Made by a program: the position numbers and the translations under genes. A stretch of DNA of 64,000 bases, taken from assembly GCA_964035575.1 (NCBI GenBank), contig OZ037863.1, positions 40,001-104,000 on the forward strand. The letters run 5' to 3'. Shown here piece after piece: positions 1 through 12,300 of the stretch (the first letter of the stretch is position 1; the number at the start of each line of letters is the position of its first letter). The stretch comes from Rhynchopus sp. YZ270_cl-10. Lineage: Eukaryota; Euglenozoa; Diplonemea; Diplonemida; Diplonemidae. Below the pieces are notes generated by a model. It made no database searches. It was given only the letters and a program-made list of their open reading frames with translations, and was not told the DNA's origin.

Positions 1-2805
1 CACTTCCATGGAAACGTGATGAGGACCACACTTTTTTTACAGGTGGTTTTTTTTTGTATGCACCTCACGCACTGGGCAGGTGGTCCGCTATTCGCTTCCC
101 ACGGGGCGCTCGCGTGCGCGCTTCGCGCGCCCGCTCGCGGTAACGTGTACAAAAATACTCTATGGTCACTTTTTTGCACTATTGTGTGCTGGGAAGCATG
201 CCACAAGTGTCATGTTTTACAAGGTAAAAATGACCGAAAAAGCTGATTTTTGGCCGAATGCCACATGTCATTTGGCAGTCCATTTTTTGAACAGGACTGT
301 CTTAAATTTTTTTTTTGGGCCTCAATACCCCCAAACAACACGTTAAGCCCAAAAAATTTGGTGACGGGCTAAAAAACCTGTCGTTCTTGTGTGACACTTC
401 CATGGAAACGTGATGAGGACCTCACCTTTTTTTACAGGTGGTTTTTTTTGTAAGGACCTCACACACTGGGCAGGCGGTCAGCTATTCGCTTCCCGCGGGG
501 CGTTCGCGTGCGCGCTTCGCGCGCCCGCTCACGGTAACGTGTACAAAAAAACCTCACTCGTGCCTTCATGAACTGGCCTGTAAAGTGGCCTGTAAAAAGT
601 GGTGTTTTTGTGGTAAACGCCAGATGGTCAAAAGAGTGATCTGAGCATATTCCCCAGGTATAACTGGTACTCAAAAAGTTCATTAACGAAGGAATCTTGC
701 ACTTTTGACCATCACATATTAGATGTGTTTTTTCAGGTTTTTCAATGCACTTTCCTGTACTGGGAAGCATGCCACAAGTGTCATGTTTTACAAGGCAAAA
801 ATGACCAAAAAAGCTGATTTTTGGCCGAATGCCACATGTCATTTGGCAGTCCAATTTCTGAACACGACTGAAAAAAAATTTTTTTTGGGCCTCAATACCC
901 CCAAACAACACGTTAAGCCCAAAAAATTCACTTTTGGATGAGCAACTATTTATTTAAAAAAATCGATTTTTTGGTCAAATCCCCTCTGGTGGTGAGGGGG
1001 TGTGTGTGTGTGTGTGTGGGTGTGTGTGGGTGTGTGTGTGTAGTGTGTGTGGTGTGGGTGGCGCACATCTCTATAGTAAAGACTAAAAAACTAAGGTTTT
1101 TTAGGATTTGGTGACGGGCTAAAAAACCTGTCGTTCTTGTGTGACACTTCCATGGAAACATGAGGAGGACCTCACCTTTTTTTACAGGTGGCTTTTTTTG
1201 TATGGACCTCACACACTGGGCAGGCGGTCAGCTATTCGCTTCCCGCGGGGCGTTCGCGTGCGCGCTTCGCGCGCCCGCTCACGGTAACGTGTACAAAAAA
1301 ACCTCACTCGTGCCTGTAAAGTGGCCTGTTAAAAAGTGGTGTTTTTGTGGTACATGACAGATGGTCAAAAGAGTGATCTGACCATATTCCCCAGGTATAA
1401 CTGGTACTCAAAAAGTTCATTAACGAAGGAATCTTGCACTTTTGACCATCACATATTACATGTGTTTTTTCAGGTTTTTCAATGCACTTTCCTGTACTGG
1501 GAAGCATGCCACAAGTGTCATGTTTTACAAGGTAAAAATGACCAAAAAAGCTGATTTTTGGCCGAATGCCACATGTCATTTGGCAGTCCAATTTCTGAAC
1601 ACGACTGAAAAAAAATTTTTTTTTGGGCCTCAATACCCCCAAACAACACGTTAAGCCCAAAAAATTCACTTTTGGATGAGCAACTATTTATTTAAAAAAA
1701 TCGATTTTTTGGTCAAATCCCCTCTGGTGGTGAGGGGGTGTGTGTGTGTGTGTGTGTGGGTGTGTGTGGGTGTGCTGTGTGTGGGTGTGTAGTGTGTGTG
1801 GTGTGGGTGGCGCACATCTCTATAGTAAAGACTAAAAAACTAAGGTTTTTTAGGACCATATTCCCCAGGTATAACTGGTACTCAAAAAGTTCATTAACGA
1901 AAGAATCTTGCACTTTTGACCATCACATATTACATGTGTTTTTTCAGGTTTTTCAATGCACTTTCCTGTACTGGGAAGCATGCCACAAGTGTCATGTTTT
2001 ACAAGGTAAAAATGACCAAAAAAGCTGATTTTTGGCCGAATGCCACATGTCATTTGGCAGTCCAATTTCTGAACACGACTGAAAAAAAATTTTTTTTTGG
2101 GCCTCAATACCCCCAAACAACACGTTAAGCCCAAAAAATTCACTTTTGGATGAGCAACTATTTATTTAAAAAAATCGATTTGGTGACGGGCTAAAAAACC
2201 TGTCGTTCTTGTGTGACACTTCCATGGAAACGTGATGAGGACCTCACTTTTTTTTACAGGTGGTTTTTTTTGTAAGCACCTCACACACTGGGCAGGCGGT
2301 CAGCTATTCGCTTCCCGCGGGGCGTTCGCGTGCGCGCTTCGCGCGCCCGCTCACGGTAACGTGTACAAAAAAACCTCACTTGTGCCTGTAAAGTGGCCTG
2401 TTAAAAAGTGGTGTTTTTGTCGTAAACGCAAGATGGTCAAAAGAGTGATCTGACCATATTCCCCAGGTATAACTGGTACTCAAAAGGTTCATTAACGAAG
2501 GAATCTTGCACTTTTGACCATCACATATTACATGTGTTTTTTCAGGTTTTTCAATGCACTTTCCTGTGCTGGGAAGCATGCCACAAGTGTCATGTTTTAC
2601 AAGGTAAAAATGACCAAAAAAGCTGATTTTTGGCCGAATGCCACATGTCATTTGGCAGTCCATTTTCTGAACACGACTGAAAAAAAATTTTTTTTTGGGC
2701 CTCAATACCCCCAAACAACACGTTAAGCCCAAAAAATTCACTTTTGGATGAGCAACTATTTATTTAAAAAAATCGATTTTTTGGTCAAATCCCCCTGGTG
2801 GTGAG

Positions 2806-3030
2806 GGGGTGTGTGTGTGTGTGTGTGTGGGTGTGTGTGGGTGTGCTGTGTGTGGGTGTGTAGTGTGTGTGGTGTGGGTGGCGCACATCTCTATAGTAAA
2901 GACTAAAAAACTAAGGTTTTTTAGGATTTTTTGGTCAAATCCCCCTGGTGGTGAGGGGGTGTGTGTGTGTGTGTGTGTGGGTGTGTGTGGGTGTGCTGTG
3001 TGTGGGTGTGTAGTGTGTGTGGTGTGGGTG
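2806..3030 (+). repeat. GT-rich minisatellite (representative of about 28 blocks)
   Basis: Blocks of about 70 bp start with (GT)n and continue with interspersed GGGTGTGTG and CTGTGTGTG. They recur near 998, 1735, 2806, 2955, 3702, 4002, 4152, 5964, 7241, 8004, 8864, 9013, 9430, 10174, 10475, 10624, 12439, 13712, 14478, 15335, 15484, 16069, 16830, 17689, 17838, 19044, 31538 and 33955. Each is preceded by TTTTGGTCAAATCCCC (or a one-base variant) and followed by GGTGGCGCACATCTCTATAG. The alternating purine-pyrimidine sequence could form Z-DNA, but no function is shown. Confidence 0.9.
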
Positions 3031-6000
3031 GCGCACATCTCTATAGTAAAGACTAAAAAACTAAGGTTTTTTAGGATTTGGTGACGGGCTAAAAAACCTG
3101 TCGTTCTGTGTGACACTTCCATGGAAACGTGATGAGGACCTCCCTTTTTTTTCAGGTGGTTTTTTTTGTAAGCACCTCACACACTGGGCAGGCGGTCAGC
3201 TATTCGCTTCCCGCGGGGCGTTCGCGTGCGCGCTTCGCGCGCCCGCTCACGGTAACGTGTACAAAAAAACCTCACTCGTGCCTGTAAAGTGGCCTGTTAA
3301 AAAGTGGTGTTTTTGTGGTACATGACAGATGGTCAAAAGAGTGATCTGACCATATTCCCCAGGTATAACTGGTACTCAAAAAGTTCATTAACGAAGGAAT
3401 CTTGCACTTTTGACCATCACATATTACATGTGTTTTTTCAGGTTTTTCAATGCACTTTCCTGTACTGGGAAGCATGCCACAAGTGTCATGTTTTACAAGG
3501 TAAAAATGACCAAAAAAGCTGATTTTTGGCCGAATGCCACATGTCATTTGGCAGTCCAATTTCTGAACACGACTGAAAAAAAATTTTTTTTTGGGCCTCA
3601 ATACCCCCAAACAACACGTTAAGCCCAAAAAATTCACTTTTGGATGAGCAACTATTTATTTAAAAAAATCGATTTTTTGGTCAAATCCCCTCTGGTGGTG
3701 AGGGGGTGTGTGTGTGTGTGTGTGGGTGTGTGTGGGTGTGCTGTGTGTGGGTGTGTAGTGTGTGTGGTGTGGGTGGCGCACATCTCTATAGTAAAGACTA
3801 AAAAACTAAGGTTTTTTAGGATTTTTGGCCGAATGCCACATGTCATTTGGCAGTCCATTTTTTGAACAGGACTGTCTTAAATTTTTTTTTTGGGCCTCAA
3901 TGCCCCCAAACAACACGTTAAGCCCAAAAAATTCACTTTTGGATGAGCAACTATTTATTTAAAAAAATCGATTTTTTGGTCAAATCCCCCTGGTGGTGAG
4001 GGGGTGTGTGTGTGTGTGTGTGTGGGTGTGTGTGGGTGTGCTGTGTGTGGGTGTGTAGTGTGTGTGGTGTGGGTGGCGCACATCTCTATAGTAAAGACTA
4101 AAAAACTAAGGTTTTTTAGGATTTTTTGGTCAAATCCCCCTGGTGGTGAGGGGGTGTGTGTGTGTGTGTGTGTGGGTGTGTGTGGGTGTGCTGTGTGTGG
4201 GTGTGTAGTGTGTGTGGTGTGGGTGGCGCACATCTCTATAGTAAAGACTAAAAAACTAAGGTTTTTTAGGATTTGGTGACGGGCTAAAAAACCTGTCGTT
4301 CTTGTGTGACACTTCCATGGAAACATGAGGAGGACCTCACCTTTTTTTACAGGTGGCTTTTTTTGTATGGACCTCACACACTGGGCAGGCGGTCAGCTAT
4401 TCGCTTCCCGCGGGGCGTTCGCGTGCGCGCTTCGCGCGCCCGCTCACGGTAACGTGTACAAAAAAACCTCACTCATGCCTTCATGAACTGCTTTTTTTTT
4501 TTTTTTTTTTTTTTTGAAAACTTGGTTGTATTAGTGTAGCCACCCTAGAGTGTGCTCCACTATATTTTTTTTTTCTCTTTTATGTACTTGGTCTTTTTTT
4601 GTATGTGAGAATAGAAGAAAGGAAAAAGGAAGAATGGAGTAAACAATAAAGACAATACAATGAACAGGAAAATGGAAAAGGAAAAAGGAAATGAAAAAAT
4701 GATGACCAAAAAAGGTCGGTGTTTCAAGTTTTAGTATAAAAGGTGGGCGGTAAAGTAAAGTAAGTGGCCACTTCCTCCTAAACAAAACAAGAAACTGCAT
4801 CGTGTGTTTGTTTTTTATTCTTTTTAATCAATTTGAATACACAGGCGTCACACTTATGGGGCAAAAAAAGGAAAAAAAGAAGACCTAATCCTCCTTACTT
4901 AAAAGAAGGGAAGGGAGAATAAAAAACACACGTGCCCATTGTTTCGTTGTCTGCAGGATGTCTTGTTTTAGTGCCTCACCTGGAAAAAGAAAAATGGATT
5001 CCACTCAGTAAAAATAGCACACCTGTTGAACACACGTCAGGCCAGGAACAGAAGAAAAGCAAACGCTTCCATGAATGGAAGCAAAAGAAAAGTGTGGTGA
5101 AAAAACCCTTTTGGCCAAGGTGGTCTTGACTCTCTGTCTACATACTTTGGGGATGCATGAAAAAATGAAACTAGATGATAGATAACAAGGAGTGTGCGAG
5201 AGTGGCCCTTCTCCAAGCTAAACAAAAAGCAAACACCCTCCACCCATCTGATCCCACCCACAAACACAAACAATCACGACAGAAAACAAAACAGGCAGAG
5301 GATGACCAGGGTAGGTTTTACTTGGACAGCGAACCTCTGCCTTGATTCCTCTCACGCTCAGCAGGCGAGTTGCCTCAACTCTCCAGACCTGTGCTGCAAC
5401 ACAGGCCTGCACCTTTAGCCGCTTTTCGCTTCATGCCCCTCATCTGGCGCACTACTAACGGGGGACGCCCCATGTAGGCACATCGGTAGGATTTCGTCTT
5501 AACATAGTTTTTTGTGTAAAAAAAAATGAACCCCTATGAACTGCTTTAAAAGTGGCCTGTAAAAAGTGGTGTTTTTGTGGTAAACTCCAGCTGGTCTGAA
5601 GAGTGATCTGAGCATATTCCCCAGGTATAACTGGTACTCAAAAAGTTCATTAACGAAGGAATCTTGCACTTTTGACCATCACATATTACATGTGTTTTTT
5701 CAGGTTTTTCAATACACTTTTGTGTACTGGGAAGCATGCCACAAGTGTCATGTTTTACAAGGTAAAAATGACCAAAAAAGCTGCTTTTTGGCCGAATGCC
5801 ACATGTCATTTGGCAGTCCATTTTTTCAACAGGACTGTCTTAAATTTTTTTTTTGGGCCTCAATGCCCCCAAACAACACGTTAAGCCCAAAAAATTCACT
5901 TTTGGATGAGCAACTATTTATTTAAAAAAATCGATTTTTTGGTCAAATCCCCCTGGTGGTGAGGGGGTGTGTGTGTGTGTGTGTGTGGGTGTGTGTGGGT

Positions 6001-9000
6001 GTGCTGTGTGTGGGTGTGTAGTGTGTGTGGTGTGGGTGGCGCACATCTCTATAGTAAAGACTAAAAAACTAAGGTTTTTTAGGATTTGGTGACGGGCTAA
6101 AAAACCTGTCGTTCTTGTGTGACACCTCCATGGAAACGTGATGAGGACCTCTCTTTTTTTACAGGTGGTTTTTTTTTGTATGCACCTCACGCACTGGGCA
6201 GGTGGTCCGCTATTCGCTTCCCACGGGGCGCTCGCGTGCGCGCTTCGCGCGCCCGCTCGCGGTAACGTGTACAAAAAAACTTCACTTGTGCCTTCATGAA
6301 CTGGCTTTTCAGGTGAAAAGTGCCCTGTTAAAAAGTGGTGTTTTTGTGGTACATGACAGATGGTCAAAAGAGTGATCTGACCATATTCCCCAGGTATAAC
6401 TGGTACTCAAAAAGTTCATTAACGAAGGAATCTTGCACTTTTGACCATCACATATTACATGTGTTTTTTCAGGTTTTTCAATGCACTTTCCTGTACTGGG
6501 AAGCATGCCACAAGTGTCATGTTTTACAAGGTAAAAATGACCAAAAAAGCTGATTTTTGGCCGAATGCCACATGTCATTTGGCAGTCCAATTTCTGAACA
6601 CGACTGAAAAAAAATTTGGTGACGGGCTAAAAAACCTGTCGTTCTGTGTGACACTTCCATGGAAACGTGATGAGGACCTCCCTTTTTTTACAGGTGGTTT
6701 TTTTTGTAAGCACCTCACACACTGGGCAGGCGGTCAGCTATTCGCTTCCCGCGGGGCGTTCGCGTGCGCGCTTCGCGCGCCCGCTCACGGTAACGTGTAC
6801 AAAAAAACCTCACTCGTGCCTGTAAAGTGGCCTGTTAAAAAGTGGTGTTTTTGTCGTAAACGCCAGATGGTCAAAAGAGTGATCTGACCATCTTTCCCCA
6901 GGTATAACTGGTACTCAAAAAGTTCATTAACGAAAGAATCTTGCACTTTTGACCATCACATATTACATGTGTTTTTTCAGGTTTTTCAATGCACTTTCCT
7001 GTACTGGGAAGCATGCCACAAGTGTCATGTTTTACAAGGTAAAAATGACAAAAAAAGCTGATTTTTGGCCGAATGCCACATGTCATTTGGCAGTCCAATT
7101 TCTGAACACGACTGAAAAAAAATTTTTTTTTGGGCCTCAATACCCCCAAACAACACGTTAAGCCCAAAAAATTCACTTTTGGATGAGCAACTATTTATTT
7201 AAAAAAATCGATTTTTTGGTCAAATCCCCCTGGTGGTGAGGGGGTGTGTGTGTGTGTGTGTGTGGGTGTGTGTGGGTGTGCTGTGTGTGGGTGTGTAGTG
7301 TGTGTGGTGTGGGTGGCGCACATCTCTATAGTAAAGACTAAAAAACTAAGGTTTTTTAGGATTTGGTGACGGGCTAAAAAACCTGTCGTTCTTGTGTGAC
7401 ACTTCCATGGAAACGTGATGAGGACCTCACCTTTTTTTACAGGTGGTTTTTTTTGTAAGGACCTCACACACTGGGCAGGCGGTCAGCTATTCGCTTCCCG
7501 CGGGGCGTTCGCGTGCGCGCTTCGCGCGCCCGCTCACGGTAACGTGTACAAAAAAACCTCACTCGTGCCTTCATGAACTGGCCTGTAAAGTGGCCTGTAA
7601 AAAGTGGTGTTTTTGTGGTAAACGCCAGATGGTCAAAAGAGTGATCTGAGCATATTCCCCAGGTATAACTGGTACTCAAAAAGTTCATTAACGAAGGAAT
7701 CTTGCACTTTTGACCATCACATATTAGATGTGTTTTTTCAGGTTTTTCAATGCACTTTCCTGTACTGGGAAGCATGCCACAAGTGTCATGTTTTACAAGG
7801 TAAAAATGACCAAAAAAGCTGATTTTTGGCCGAATGCCACATGTCATTTGGCAGTCCATTTTCTGAACACGACTGAAAAAAAATTTTTTTTTGGGCCTCA
7901 ATACCCCCAAACAACACGTTAAGCCCAAAAAATTCACTTTTGGATGAGCAACTATTTATTTAAAAAAATCGATTTTTTGGTCAAATCCCCTCTGGTGGTG
8001 AGGGGGTGTGTGTGTGTGGGTGTGTGTGGGTGTGTGTGGGTGTGCTGTGTGTGGGTGTGTAGTGTGTGTGGTGTGGGTGGCGCACATCTCTATAGTAAAG
8101 ACTAAAAAACTAAGGTTTTTTAGGATTTTTTTTTGGGCCTCAATACCCCCAAACAACACGTTAAGCCCAAAAAATTCACTTTTGGATGAGCAACTATTTA
8201 TTTAAAAAAATCGATTTGGTGACGGGCTAAAAAACCTGTCGTTCTTGTGTGACACCTCCATGGAAACGTGATGAGGACCTCTCTTTTTTTACAGGTGGTT
8301 TTTTTTTGTATGCACCTCACGCACTGGGCAGGTGGTCCGCTATTCGCTTCCCACGGGGCGCTCGCGTGCGCGCTTCGCGCGCCCGCTCGCGGTAACGTGT
8401 ACAAAAAAACTTCACTTGTGCCTTCATGAACTGGCTTTTCAGGTGAAAAGTGCCCTGTTAAAAAGTGGTGTTTTTGTGGTACATGACAGATGGTCAAAAG
8501 AGTGATCTGACCATATTCCCCAGGTATAACTGGTACTCAAAAAGTTCATTAACGAAGGAATCTTGCACTTTTGACCATCACATATTACATGTGTTTTTTC
8601 AGGTTTTTCAATGCACTTTCCTGTACTGGGAAGCATGCCACAAGTGTCATGTTTTACAAGGTAAAAATGACCAAAAAAGCTGATTTTTGGCCGAATGCCA
8701 CATGTCATTTGGCAGTCCAATTTCTGAACACGACTGAAAAAAAATTTTTTTTTGGGCCTCAATACCCCCAAACAACACGTTAAGCCCAAAAAATTCACTT
8801 TTGGATGAGCAACTATTTATTTAAAAAAATCGATTTTTTGGTCAAATCCCCCTGGTGGTGAGGGGGTGTGTGTGTGTGTGTGTGTGGGTGTGTGTGGGTG
8901 TGCTGTGTGTGGGTGTGTAGTGTGTGTGGTGTGGGTGGCGCACATCTCTATAGTAAAGACTAAAAAACTAAGGTTTTTTAGGATTTTTTGGTCAAATCCC

Positions 9001-9133
9001 CCTGGTGGTGAGGGGGTGTGTGTGTGTGTGTGTGTGGGTGTGTGTGGGTGTGCTGTGTGTGGGTGTGTAGTGTGTGTGGTGTGGGTGGCGCACATATCTA
9101 TAGTAAAGACTAAAAAACTAAGGTTTTTTAGGA
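2925..9133 (+). repeat. Segmental duplication, copy 1 (offset ~6,473 bp)
   Basis: This block aligns almost base for base with 9398-15604. The offset is 6,473 for most of the length and 6,471 after a length change in a GT tract near 8010. The left edge is the base after ..TTAG at 2924, where the paralogous sequence reads ..ATC. The right edge is the first mismatch after TTAGGA at 9133. The block includes one complete copy of the poly(A)-tailed retroposed sequence. Confidence 0.9.
4492..5535 (-). mobile_element. Poly(A)-tailed retroposed sequence, copy 1
   Basis: About 1,044 bp that starts on the plus strand with a run of 24 T, which is a poly(A) tail in minus orientation. It is flanked by the direct repeat ATGAACTGC at 4483-4491 and 5536-5544. 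Satellite modules without the insert read ..TTCATGAACTGGCC.. at this place, for example near 570. The tail plus the target-site duplication indicate insertion by target-primed reverse transcription. The body contains no recognisable reverse transcriptase. In minus orientation it carries a 33-codon ORF starting MGRPPLVVRQMRGMKRK and a small hairpin (CCTGTG/CACAGG), neither recognised. It could be a processed pseudogene, a retroposed non-coding RNA or a non-autonomous retroelement. Confidence 0.75.
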
Positions 9134-9397
9134 CTTTTGACCATCACATATTACATGTGTTTTTTCAGGTTTTTCAATGCACTTTCCTGTACTGGGAAGC
9201 ATGCCACAAGTGTCATGTTTTACAAGGTAAAAATGACCAAAAAAGCTGATTTTTGGCCGAATGCCACATGTCATTTGGCAGTCCAATTTCTGAACACGAC
9301 TGAAAAAAAATTTTTTTTTGGGCCTCAATACCCCCAAACAACACGTTAAGCCCAAAAAATTCACTTTTGGATGAGCAACTATTTATTTAAAAAAATC

Positions 9398-12300
9398 GAT
9401 TTTTTGGTCAAATCCCCCTGGTGGTGAGGGGGTGTGTGTGTGTGTGTGTGTGGGTGTGTGTGGGTGTGCTGTGTGTGGGTGTGTAGTGTGTGTGGTGTGG
9501 GTGGCGCACATCTCTATAGTAAAGACTAAAAAACTAAGGTTTTTTAGGATTTGGTGACGGGCTAAAAAACCTGTCGTTCTGTGTGACACTTCCATGGAAA
9601 CGTGATGAGGACCTCCCTTTTTTTTCAGGTGGTTTTTTTTGTAAGCACCTCACACACTGGGCAGGCGGTCAGCTATTCGCTTCCCGCGGGGCGTTCGCGT
9701 GCGCGCTTCGCGCGCCCGCTCACGGTAACGTGTACAAAAAAACCTCACTCGTGCCTGTAAAGTGGCCTGTTAAAAAGTGGTGTTTTTGTGGTACATGACA
9801 GATGGTCAAAAGAGTGATCTGACCATATTCCCCAGGTATAACTGGTACTCAAAAAGTTCATTAACGAAGGAATCTTGCACTTTTGACCATCACATATTAC
9901 ATGTGTTTTTTCAGGTTTTTCAATGCACTTTCCTGTACTGGGAAGCATGCCACAAGTGTCATGTTTTACAAGGTAAAAATGACCAAAAAAGCTGATTTTT
10001 GGCCGAATGCCACATGTCATTTGGCAGTCCAATTTCTGAACACGACTGAAAAAAAATTTTTTTTTGGGCCTCAATACCCCCAAACAACACGTTAAGCCCA
10101 AAAAATTCACTTTTGGATGAGCAACTATTTATTTAAAAAAATCGATTTTTTGGTCAAATCCCCTCTGGTGGTGAGGGGGTGTGTGTGTGTGTGTGTGGGT
10201 GTGTGTGGGTGTGCTGTGTGTGGGTGTGTAGTGTGTGTGGTGTGGGTGGCGCACATCTCTATAGTAAAGACTAAAAAACTAAGGTTTTTTAGGATTTTTG
10301 GCCGAATGCCACATGTCATTTGGCAGTCCATTTTTTGAACAGGACTGTCTTAAATTTTTTTTTTGGGCCTCAATGCCCCCAAACAACACGTTAAGCCCAA
10401 AAAATTCACTTTTGGATGAGCAACTATTTATTTAAAAAAATCGATTTTTTGGTCAAATCCCCCTGGTGGTGAGGGGGTGTGTGTGTGTGTGTGTGTGGGT
10501 GTGTGTGGGTGTGCTGTGTGTGGGTGTGTAGTGTGTGTGGTGTGGGTGGCGCACATCTCTATAGTAAAGACTAAAAAACTAAGGTTTTTTAGGATTTTTT
10601 GGTCAAATCCCCCTGGTGGTGAGGGGGTGTGTGTGTGTGTGTGTGTGGGTGTGTGTGGGTGTGCTGTGTGTGGGTGTGTAGTGTGTGTGGTGTGGGTGGC
10701 GCACATCTCTATAGTAAAGACTAAAAAACTAAGGTTTTTTAGGATTTGGTGACGGGCTAAAAAACCTGTCGTTCTTGTGTGACACTTCCATGGAAACATG
10801 AGGAGGACCTCACCTTTTTTTACAGGTGGCTTTTTTTGTATGGACCTCACACACTGGGCAGGCGGTCAGCTATTCGCTTCCCGCGGGGCGTTCGCGTGCG
10901 CGCTTCGCGCGCCCGCTCACGGTAACGTGTACAAAAAAACCTCACTCATGCCTTCATGAACTGCTTTTTTTTTTTTTTTTTTTTTTTTGAAAACTTGGTT
11001 GTATTAGTGTAGCCACCCTAGAGTGTGCTCCACTATATTTTTTTTTTCTCTTTTATGTACTTGGTCTTTTTTTGTATGTGAGAATAGAAGAAAGGAAAAA
11101 GGAAGAATGGAGTAAACAATAAAGACAATACAATGAACAGGAAAATGGAAAAGGAAAAAGGAAATGAAAAAATGATGACCAAAAAAGGTCGGTGTTTCAA
11201 GTTTTAGTATAAAAGGTGGGCGGTAAAGTAAAGTAAGTGGCCACTTCCTCCTAAACAAAACAAGAAACTGCATCGTGTGTTTGTTTTTTATTCTTTTTAA
11301 TCAATTTGAATACACAGGCGTCACACTTATGGGGCAAAAAAAGGAAAAAAAGAAGACCTAATCCTCCTTACTTAAAAGAAGGGAAGGGAGAATAAAAAAC
11401 ACACGTGCCCATTGTTTCGTTGTCTGCAGGATGTCTTGTTTTAGTGCCTCACCTGGAAAAAGAAAAATGGATTCCACTCAGTAAAAATAGCACACCTGTT
11501 GAACACACGTCAGGCCAGGAACAGAAGAAAAGCAAACGCTTCCATGAATGGAAGCAAAAGAAAAGTGTGGTGAAAAAACCCTTTTGGCCAAGGTGGTCTT
11601 GACTCTCTGTCTACATACTTTGGGGATGCATGAAAAAATGAAACTAGATGATAGATAACAAGGAGTGTGCGAGAGTGGCCCTTCTCCAAGCTAAACAAAA
11701 AGCAAACACCCTCCACCCATCTGATCCCACCCACAAACACAAACAATCACGACAGAAAACAAAACAGGCAGAGGATGACCAGGGTAGGTTTTACTTGGAC
11801 AGCGAACCTCTGCCTTGATTCCTCTCACGCTCAGCAGGCGAGTTGCCTCAACTCTCCAGACCTGTGCTGCAACACAGGCCTGCACCTTTAGCCGCTTTTC
11901 GCTTCATGCCCCTCATCTGGCGCACTACTAACGGGGGACGCCCCATGTAGGCACATCGGTAGGATTTCGTCTTAACATAGTTTTTTGTGTAAAAAAAAAT
12001 GAACCCCTATGAACTGCTTTAAAAGTGGCCTGTAAAAAGTGGTGTTTTTGTGGTAAACTCCAGCTGGTCTGAAGAGTGATCTGAGCATATTCCCCAGGTA
12101 TAACTGGTACTCAAAAAGTTCATTAACGAAGGAATCTTGCACTTTTGACCATCACATATTACATGTGTTTTTTCAGGTTTTTCAATACACTTTTGTGTAC
12201 TGGGAAGCATGCCACAAGTGTCATGTTTTACAAGGTAAAAATGACCAAAAAAGCTGCTTTTTGGCCGAATGCCACATGTCATTTGGCAGTCCATTTTTTG

